Assembly: GCA_903868375.1 (NCBI GenBank)
Contig: CAIPVD010000112.1
Span: forward strand, 1-10,346
Source of the DNA: an uncultured delta proteobacterium
GTDB taxonomy: Bacteria > UBA10199 > GCA-002796325 > 1-14-0-20-49-13
Direction of reading: 5' to 3'
DNA: 10,346 bases
Made by a program: the position numbers and the translations under genes. This document shows, one piece after another, positions 4,936 through 10,346 of this stretch (the first letter of the stretch is position 1; each line of letters opens with the position of its first letter). The notes under the pieces are model-generated. The model did no database searches and was not told the DNA's origin. It was given only the letters and a program-made list of their open reading frames with translations.

Positions 4936-7697
4936 ACGACTCCAGCACACCTTCCGCAAATTTCCGGATGAGCGGCGTTCACGCCTTTGTCCTTCGCGTA
5001 TTTCCAGCACCTTGAGCATTTGGCGCCTTCCGCCTTCGCAACGCAGACCTTTAATCCCTTCACATCTTCGCTTTCGTGAATGTATGCACCGCTAACAGCA
5101 CCAAACTTCACATCGGACACGATGAAGAGGTCTGGCAGTCCCGCGCCAAAGCTATTTAGAAATTCCTTCTGTTCATCCGTACATTCGAAGATAAGAGCAG
5201 CTTCCAGCGAATTGCCGATCACCTTATCTTTTCTGGCGTGTTCAAGCACCTTCGTAGCCTCGCTTCTAATATGGCCGAAGGCATCCCAGCGTGCGGCAAC
5301 GGCTTCGTCCAGATATTTCGCCTCGACCTTTGGCATGTTGGCAAGTAGGATCGATTCAGCTTTTCCGTGATATTTTGGTGCAAAGCCCCAAGCTTCTTCG
5401 GTCGTGAAACTCAAGACCGGCGCCATAAGGCGAAGCATCGTGTCGAGCGTCTTCCAAATTACAGTTTGAGCGGACCTGCGAAGCGCGCCTTCCTTCTTTT
5501 CGCAATAGAGCCTGTCCTTCAAGATATCCAAATAGAACGCGCTCATCGCAACCGTGCAGAATTCGTTCAGCGCGTGATATGCAACGTGAAATTCGTAGGC
5601 TTCGTAGGCAGCGGTTACCTTCTGCACAAGCATCTGCAGGCGATGCAGCGCCCATCTGTCGAGTTCGGTCAAATGTTCGTCGGAAACCAGGTTCTTATCG
5701 GGATCGAAATCGCTTAAATTGCTCAAGAGATATTTGCATGTGTTCCTTATCTTGCGATACGATTCGCTTGCCAGGTCGAGCATCTTCTTCGAGAAGCTTA
5801 TGTCGCTCGTGTAATCAACCGACGAGAAGAGAAGGCGTAGCACGTCGGCGCCGAACTTACTTATCACCTCTTCGGGCGCTACAACGTTGCCAAGGCTCTT
5901 GCTCATCTTGCGGAACTCTTCATCTAATATCAGCCCGTGGGTTAACACCGCCCTGTAAGGCGCGGCTCCACGATTTGCGATGGCAGTCAGAAGAGAAACC
6001 TGGAACCAGCCTCTGTGCTGATCAACGCCTTCCAGATAAAGGTCGCATGGCCAGCCGAGCTTATGCCCTTCTTCCAGGACAGCGCGCTGGCTGCACGACG
6101 AATCGAACCAAACGTCTAAAATGTCGGTGTGTTTCGTAAATTCATGCCCACCGCAGGCGCATTTAAAACCTTTCGGCAGGAATTTTTCTATTTCCCAATC
6201 GAACCAGATATCGCATCCGTGGTTCAAAACTTCTTTTCTCACCTGCTCCACAACTGCGTGATCGAGTATCGTCTTGCCGCACTTCTTGCAATCGACCGCA
6301 GGAATTGGAACGCCCCAGAAACGCTGACGAGACAAGCACCAATCAGGACGTGTTTCCACCATATTATATATTCTGTCGTGGCCCCAAGATGGGATCCATT
6401 TTGTGCCGTCGATCTCTTCGAGTGCTTTTTTGCGAAGCCCGTTGTGATCTACCTTCATGAACCACTGTTCCGTTGCGCGGAAGATGAGCGGTTGTTTGCA
6501 GCGCCAGCAATGCGGATAGCTATGAGATACCTTCTCCACTTTGAGCAGCGCGCCTACTTTGGTGAGCATATCGACCATCACATCGTTCGCCTTGAATATG
6601 TTCATGCCTTCAAGGCCCGGAATCGCAACTTCTTTCGTATATTTGCCAGCAGCATCGACGGGATTTAAAGGCGGAAGTTTATACCTAATTCCGCTCTCGA
6701 AATCTTCCGCGCCGTGTCCCGGTGCCGTGTGAACGCAACCGGTTCCGCTGTCTGCCGTAACATAATCTGCCAAGATAACTATAGATTCGCGGTCTATTAA
6801 TGGATGTCGTGTCTTAAGCCCTTCCAACTCTTTGCCTTTTATTTTATTCGTGATGGTTACTTCTGTAAGCCCCATCGCCGTCTTGAAAGGCTCGAGCAGC
6901 GGTTCTGCGATGATTAGAGTATCGGTGCCGCTCTTAAGTCCGATATAATCAAACTCCGGATGAAGAGCTATGGCAAGATTTGCCGGTATCGTCCAGGGAG
7001 TGGTCGTCCAGATAACGAAGTACGAATTTTCGCCAAACGGAGATTTTCCCTGAACCTTGAATTTTACGTAGATCGACGGCGATGAATGATCTCCGTATTC
7101 AACTTCCGCTTCAGCCAGCGCCGTGCGGCAAGTTGCGCACCAATGAATTGGCCTAAGCCCACGATAAATGTAACCATCTTTTACAAGATCGGACAGCGCG
7201 CCGATAATAGACGATTCGTACTGGTGCGACATGGTGAGATACGGATTGTCCCAATCGCCTAATATACCAAGGCGCTTGAACTCTTCGCGCTGGATATTGA
7301 AGAACTTGTCCGCATGTTCGCGGCATTTGCGGCGGATATCTAGCAGGCTTGTATCACGCGCCTTGGAGCCCAGGTCTTTTATGACCTGATGTTCGATCGG
7401 CATTCCGTGGCAATCCCAGCCAGGAACGTAGGGCGTTTTAAATCCCATCATCGAGCGCGACTTAACGACGAAATCTTTTAAGATCTTATTCAGCGCGGTG
7501 CCCAAATGGACGTGGCCATTGGCGTACGGAGGGCCGTCGTGCAAGATAAAGGTCTTTCCCTTTTGCCGTTGCGCGAGCATCTGCTGATACAATTTCGTCT
7601 CTTCCCATTTTTTGATGTAACCCGGCTCGCGGTTAGCAAGATCTGCCTTCATTGGGAATTCGGTCTTCGGCAAATTCAACGTGTCTTTATATTCCAT
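4932..7697 (-). CDS. ileS: Isoleucyl-tRNA synthetase
   Basis: Class I aminoacyl-tRNA synthetase that charges tRNA-Ile with isoleucine and edits misactivated valine; cytosolic, essential. It has 921 residues, a normal length for the bacterial type. The ATP-binding HIGH motif is HLGT (64-67) in PPYANGHVHLGTALN, a common IleRS variant. The catalytic-domain motif PGWDCHGMPIE spans 92-102. The CP1 editing domain is visible at about 200-390, with WTTTPWTIPAN (230-240) and HTAPGHGAEDF (323-333). KMSKS occupies 597-601. The anticodon-binding helical domain follows from about 670, and a C-terminal zinc finger has C894, C897, C914 and C917. ATG 7697 has AAAGGA just upstream and starts seven bases after the lipoprotein gene's stop; the ribosome binding site adjoins that stop. 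The stop overlaps the lspA start by four bases. Confidence 0.97.
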   Translation of the reverse strand: MEYKDTLNLPKTEFPMKADLANREPGYIKKWEETKLYQQMLAQRQKGKTFILHDGPPYANGHVHLGTALNKILKDFVVKSRSMMGFKTPYVPGWDCHGMPIEHQVIKDLGSKARDTSLLDIRRKCREHADKFFNIQREEFKRLGILGDWDNPYLTMSHQYESSIIGALSDLVKDGYIYRGLRPIHWCATCRTALAEAEVEYGDHSSPSIYVKFKVQGKSPFGENSYFVIWTTTPWTIPANLAIALHPEFDYIGLKSGTDTLIIAEPLLEPFKTAMGLTEVTITNKIKGKELEGLKTRHPLIDRESIVILADYVTADSGTGCVHTAPGHGAEDFESGIRYKLPPLNPVDAAGKYTKEVAIPGLEGMNIFKANDVMVDMLTKVGALLKVEKVSHSYPHCWRCKQPLIFRATEQWFMKVDHNGLRKKALEEIDGTKWIPSWGHDRIYNMVETRPDWCLSRQRFWGVPIPAVDCKKCGKTILDHAVVEQVRKEVLNHGCDIWFDWEIEKFLPKGFKCACGGHEFTKHTDILDVWFDSSCSQRAVLEEGHKLGWPCDLYLEGVDQHRGWFQVSLLTAIANRGAAPYRAVLTHGLILDEEFRKMSKSLGNVVAPEEVISKFGADVLRLLFSSVDYTSDISFSKKMLDLASESYRKIRNTCKYLLSNLSDFDPDKNLVSDEHLTELDRWALHRLQMLVQKVTAAYEAYEFHVAYHALNEFCTVAMSAFYLDILKDRLYCEKKEGALRRSAQTVIWKTLDTMLRLMAPVLSFTTEEAWGFAPKYHGKAESILLANMPKVEAKYLDEAVAARWDAFGHIRSEATKVLEHARKDKVIGNSLEAALIFECTDEQKEFLNSFGAGLPDLFIVSDVKFGAVSGAYIHESEDVKGLKVCVAKAEGAKCSRCWKYAKDKGVNAAHPEICGRCAGVV

Positions 7698-7704
7698 TGG
7701 TCCT

Positions 7705-8220
7705 TTACTCCTCTACGCCAATATTGGTGAGCTTGATATCTTCTCCACGCAAATAGTCGGCTATCTTTTTAAGTATCTTTCGCTCTTCCACTTCGCTCGA
7801 CTTTAGATGAATGGCCATGCTCTTCACTTGAGACGTAACATCGACCGTAGTGCGCGCCCCGCCGGCATCTGGCGTTAGCTTGATCTCGAGCCTGTAATAG
7901 GAGCCGTTCACGCCGTAATCTTTATGTTCTTCTCCGAACGGTGCAATATAGAAAGAATCGACACCGGATGGCAGCCAGCCGCTTGTGATAACGCCGTTAT
8001 CCAAGTCTTCCTTTATTATGTTGTAACCGGTCGTCTTTAATGCCCAGCGCACCGCTTCGTACGCATGGTTCGCGTCGCCCGCAAACGACCTTGAAACCGT
8101 AGCTACGGTATACTTCTTGCCTTCCATCATCGGGTGAGCACAGGAGGCAGAAATTCCAAATATCAAAATCCAAATACCAAATAAATTCCAAAATCCAAAT
8201 TTCAAATAACCTTTCCTCAT
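7705..8220 (-). CDS. Predicted lipoprotein of unknown function
   Basis: A 171-residue exported protein that I cannot assign to a named family. MRKGYLK is followed by a hydrophobic, aromatic core (8-22) and then GISASC with C27, a plausible but relaxed lipobox (S instead of L/V at -3), so lipid anchoring is likely but not certain. The mature part has one compact domain. It starts with a helix (AYEAVRWALKTTGYNII), followed by strands such as GVITSGW, YYRLEIKLTP and ARTTVDVTSQV, and a C-terminal helix (EVEERKILKKIADYL). This layout recalls helix-grip-like domains of small outer-membrane lipoproteins such as BamC, an impression only. ATG 8220 overlaps the lgt stop (ATGA) with GGAGGGGAG as ribosome binding site; an upstream in-frame ATG at 8316 is inside lgt and would bury the signal peptide. 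Its position between lgt and lspA makes it a natural client of both. Confidence 0.8.
   Translation of the reverse strand: MRKGYLKFGFWNLFGIWILIFGISASCAHPMMEGKKYTVATVSRSFAGDANHAYEAVRWALKTTGYNIIKEDLDNGVITSGWLPSGVDSFYIAPFGEEHKDYGVNGSYYRLEIKLTPDAGGARTTVDVTSQVKSMAIHLKSSEVEERKILKKIADYLRGEDIKLTNIGVEE
8151..8210 (-). repeat. Degenerate ATTTGG-type short repeat encoding a signal peptide
   Basis: On the minus strand this 60-base tract is built of variants of ATTTGG, ATTTTGG and ATTTGAA, with almost no C. It encodes residues about 4-24 of the lipoprotein, which is the hydrophobic core of its signal peptide. The pattern differs strongly from the surrounding coding sequence and resembles a simple-sequence repeat that has been translated. 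Confidence 0.6.
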
Positions 8221-9014
8221 CTCCCCTCCAATCTGTAGCGGTTTCGGTTGTTTATCCAGATAAAGGCCGCAAATGCAACCATAATAATACTTACAAGTTG
8301 AGCAGCTGAAAACCATCCAAATATAAACGTGCGCGTTTCGCCGCCACGGTACATTTCAACTACGAATCTAAGTATCGCGTAGAGGAAGAGATATACGCTC
8401 ATTATCTCTCCCTCGAACGTTTTCCGCTTGCGGAGAACGAAATAAAGAAAGGCGAATATTGCGAATTCGCCGAACGATTCCATGAGCTGCGTTGGATATA
8501 GCGGAATGCCTGGAGGCGCGAACGAACTTACATTATCCGGGAAGGTCACCGCCCACCAGCAGCCGTTCGGTGCCGGACGCCCGTGGCAACAGCCCGCCAT
8601 AAAGCAACCGAGGCGGCCTATCGCGTGGCCAAGAGGTATTCCAAACGTGAACATGTCGATCCACTTCCAAAGCGGCAGCTTATGCTTCCTTATCCACCAG
8701 AAACCAACGATGAATGCGCCTATAACTCCGCCCTGAAACACGAGCCCGCCGCGCCATATTTTAAAGAATGAGAGAGGGTCGGAAAGTATTGTATCGAACT
8801 CGATCGTTAAGACATAATAGACGCGGCTGCCGATTATGGCGGCTACGATCACCCAGAAGAGCAGGTCTAACGCCTTTGCCGGGTCTTCGCCAACGCGCCT
8901 TGCCTCGCGAGTAACAACGTAGATCCCGGCCAAAAAACCGGTCGCGACAAGAACGCCGTAAGTGAAGATCGTTAGCCCGCCAAATAGTGGAATCTTAAAT
9001 AATATTGGATGCAT
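8217..9014 (-). CDS. lgt: Prolipoprotein diacylglyceryl transferase
   Basis: Inner-membrane enzyme that moves diacylglycerol from phosphatidylglycerol to the lipobox Cys of prolipoproteins, the first step of lipoprotein maturation. It has 265 residues with about seven membrane helices. Key features are FTYG (17-20, matching E. coli Y26), GSRVYYV (62-68), WRGGLVFQGG (87-96), the signature GRLGCFMAGCCHGRP (133-147) with R134 matching R143, YPTQ (173-176) and YRGGETR (222-228) with R223 matching R239. Q94 replaces the usual His (E. coli H103), and GCF..GCC replaces GNF..NxE, a variant I associate with deltaproteobacterial-type Lgt. This copy is closer to consensus than the paralog at 3644-4435 and is probably the housekeeping enzyme. 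The ATG at 9014 has only a weak ribosome binding site. It heads the six-gene operon and overlaps the lipoprotein gene by four bases. Confidence 0.93.
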   Translation of the reverse strand: MHPILFKIPLFGGLTIFTYGVLVATGFLAGIYVVTREARRVGEDPAKALDLLFWVIVAAIIGSRVYYVLTIEFDTILSDPLSFFKIWRGGLVFQGGVIGAFIVGFWWIRKHKLPLWKWIDMFTFGIPLGHAIGRLGCFMAGCCHGRPAPNGCWWAVTFPDNVSSFAPPGIPLYPTQLMESFGEFAIFAFLYFVLRKRKTFEGEIMSVYLFLYAILRFVVEMYRGGETRTFIFGWFSAAQLVSIIMVAFAAFIWINNRNRYRLEGR

Positions 9015-9044
9015 AGTGGCCGGATACTAAAAGAGAGGTACCTT

Positions 9045-9050
9045 ATTGTA
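9045..9050 (-). promoter_or_regulatory. Possible -10 element before lgt
   Basis: TACAAT on the minus strand, five of six matches to the -10 consensus, about 30 bases before the lgt start. No convincing -35 hexamer is found 16-18 bases upstream, so the operon may use another promoter or read-through from the gene at 9068. Confidence 0.25.
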
Positions 9051-9067
9051 AAGTTAAAATTGAAGGC

Positions 9068-10266
9068 TTACTTCCGCCTACGGAAGATGGCGACCTTTGG
9101 GGAACCGACTTCGATGTAATCTGGGTCTAGCTCTGCAGAATCGGCGGGGATGAGATAGTCGTCCAGATCTACATCACGCTCAAAAACAAGCTCCCAAGCA
9201 GGATCGGCTTTCAGTTTATCGACGGACTTTTTTGGCGTATTCGTCTGAACTACCAAAAGGCCTCCAATTGCAAGGTATTCCGCTAATGGTATTGAGCCAT
9301 CCGCTTCTGACCAGATCATTATATTTCGTTCTGGAGGATATTCTCCCGCTGGTTCGCCGTAAGGATAGAACGATAACTGCGTTTTGTCCCAATGATCGGC
9401 AAGATCGGGATTTGCTTCTTTCCATTTTCTTTGTATCTCATCGCTTTCAAGAGAATCTATTGAAAACCCCTTTGCCATGAGCATTCTTATGAGCTGATCG
9501 TTCATCCCATGCGCACCAACACCAAATACAATACCACTTCGATCAAAATTTCCGCTTTTTGCAATATCCATGGCCAAGGCATCCATAAAAAAAGATAATC
9601 TCCGCAACTGACTCTCACCCAAGGAAGCCACTACAGTTTTTCTTTCACTAAGATCGTGTGGTATTGATGCAACTGCCACCCTCTCCCATATGGTCTTTAG
9701 TTGTTCCAACAGCGGCAGGCGAAAAATATCTTCAAAGTGGAGTTGCTGCGATTCACCCGCCACTTCCGGATAAAAAACTTTTCCAGACTTCGAATTGCGT
9801 ATAGAGAGTTCATAACCTGTGAGAAGCCTCTGTAAGTAAGCTATTATCGTGTTCATGCCTGTTTGAGGATCCACTCTATTGCGGAGGTCCGAATCCATGC
9901 CGGTGAAGCGAATATCATCATCAGTTGTCTCAAAATTTGCGGCGGCCCCGCTAACCACAACACTATTTCCCCCACAAGTTGGAGCTATTATGCCACCACC
10001 TATGATAGTTTCACCGTCTAAGATCATATTCTCATGAATAGCGCTATGATCTCGTTTCGTTTCAATTCTAAGTTCCAGCTTTCCGTTAGGAATCCTTACC
10101 ATTACAAATCTTACAATATCGTCTCTTATGGCAGCTAGGAATTCATCTGGCTTAGTTATTATCTTTATCCGTTTATTATTCCTAACCGTAAGTGTATCTT
10201 CACGCGCAAGGATGTCTTTTGGAGTGCCTTCTTCGTCGTGACCATCCCCCCAAAAACTGTACCAGT
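9068..10266 (-). pseudogene. Unrecognised protein gene, 5' end apparently removed by an insertion sequence
   Basis: I do not recognise this family. From the first ATG (10102) there are 344 residues, but that ATG has no good ribosome binding site and the same frame is open upstream to a TGA at 10276-10274 with no ATG, GTG or TTG in between. The extra ~55 codons read as ordinary protein (SFWGDGHDEEGTPKDILARE, then TLTVRNNKRIKIITKP), so the true start lay further upstream. At that point the sequence changes to what looks like the end of an IS3-type element on the opposite strand. Counting from ATG 10102, residues 189-218 (SGIVFGVGAHG, then a helix and FSIDSLE) resemble the first beta-alpha-beta of a Rossmann or SAM-methyltransferase fold, and NIMIWSEADG...GGLLVVQTN (260-288) resembles later core strands; this is inference. 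No membrane segment is seen. It may still make a shortened protein. Confidence 0.6.
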
Positions 10267-10292
10267 TGAAACCTCAAAAGTAGTGGTATAAG
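10266..10292 (+). promoter_or_regulatory. Candidate promoter of the IS transposase
   Basis: TGGTATAAG (10284-10292) is an extended -10 element, with TTGAAA (10266-10271) as a -35 at a short 15-base spacing. Transcription would begin about 25 bases before the transposase ATG. TAAGAGG is repeated directly just after the -10. Confidence 0.35.
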
Positions 10293-10346
10293 AGGCCCTA
10301 AGAGGGTCAAAAAGGAGATACCATGAAGAAGACGAGGTACACGGAA
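10267..10346 (+). mobile_element. Left end of a probable IS3-family insertion sequence
   Basis: The element seems to start near TGAAACCTC at 10267; IS3-family termini begin with TG. This is where the neighbouring minus-strand frame stops making sense. A transposase start with a strong ribosome binding site follows at 10323. The other end and the target duplication lie outside the window, so the boundary is approximate. Confidence 0.5.
10323..10346 (+). CDS. IS3-family transposase OrfA, first eight codons
   Basis: ATG at 10323 is preceded by AAAGGAG with suitable spacing and encodes MKKTRYTE before the window ends. This opening matches the common N-terminus of IS3-family OrfA helix-turn-helix proteins (MKKxRyTEEQI), which bind the element's ends and are joined to the OrfB integrase by frameshifting. 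Only eight residues are visible, so the call depends on this short match and on the apparent break in the neighbouring gene. Confidence 0.6.

Noticed and set aside
4438..5019. Longer 193-residue form of LspA
   Set aside because: The extra 28 residues are read inside ileS, are hydrophilic, and are not part of the family; ATG 4935 has a ribosome binding site and a coupled overlap.
7705..8316. Longer 203-residue form of the lipoprotein
   Set aside because: It would place 32 residues, read inside lgt, ahead of a clear signal peptide; ATG 8220 has GGAGGGGAG upstream.
10274..10276. In-frame TGA as a selenocysteine codon in the gene at 9068
   Set aside because: It falls where the IS end is predicted, and the sequence beyond it does not continue as plausible protein; no SECIS-like context was recognised.
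1..10346. CRISPR arrays, tRNA or rRNA genes, riboswitches, toxin-antitoxin or phage-defence islands
   Set aside because: No regularly spaced repeats, no cloverleaf or rRNA signature, and no recognisable defence genes were seen; a T-box ahead of ileS is excluded by the 7-base gap to the upstream gene.

Overview
The window is about 10.3 kb of compact bacterial chromosome with medium GC content, Gram-negative in character. It carries lipoprotein maturation genes, a lipoprotein, a bacterioferritin, Maf, DusB and isoleucyl-tRNA synthetase. The Lgt variants (a GCF..GCC motif in place of the GNF..NxE form) and the gene order suggest a deltaproteobacterium-like lineage or a related uncultured group. 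This is an impression from motifs only; no phylogeny was run.

Left part (1-2809). An unrecognised gene runs off the left edge on the minus strand (start at 317) and is divergent from dusB (445-1398, plus). dusB converges on a small unrecognised 76-residue minus-strand gene (1412-1642) with a strong ribosome binding site. Next comes a minus-strand pair: a short bacterioferritin (2384-2809) followed five bases later by maf (1797-2378, GTG start). A plausible promoter lies ahead of the bacterioferritin gene.

Central part (2991-9014). One tightly packed minus-strand operon reads lgt, a lipoprotein gene, ileS, lspA, a second divergent lgt-like gene, then a CPBP-family glutamic intramembrane protease gene. 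Three of the five junctions are 4-base ATGA overlaps (lgt/lipoprotein, ileS/lspA, lgt-like/CPBP); the other two gaps are 7 and 2 bases. The first Lgt and LspA are the standard enzymes that lipidate and cleave lipoproteins, and the lipoprotein encoded between them is a likely client. The downstream Lgt paralog has lost several residues conserved in Lgt and is coupled by overlap to a CPBP protease with an intact active site. This pairing is the most interesting feature: it could be a second, dedicated lipid-modification and cleavage route, for example for C-terminal sorting signals. That is inference.

Right part (9068-10346). A minus-strand gene of unknown function with a Rossmann-like C-terminal half lacks its 5' end. 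Its reading frame continues at least 50 codons upstream of the first available ATG and then meets what looks like the left end of an IS3-family insertion sequence, whose transposase starts on the plus strand at 10323 and leaves the window. The gene is most likely truncated by that insertion.

No rRNA, tRNA, CRISPR array or replication origin was seen. No intergenic stretch exceeds 300 bases.
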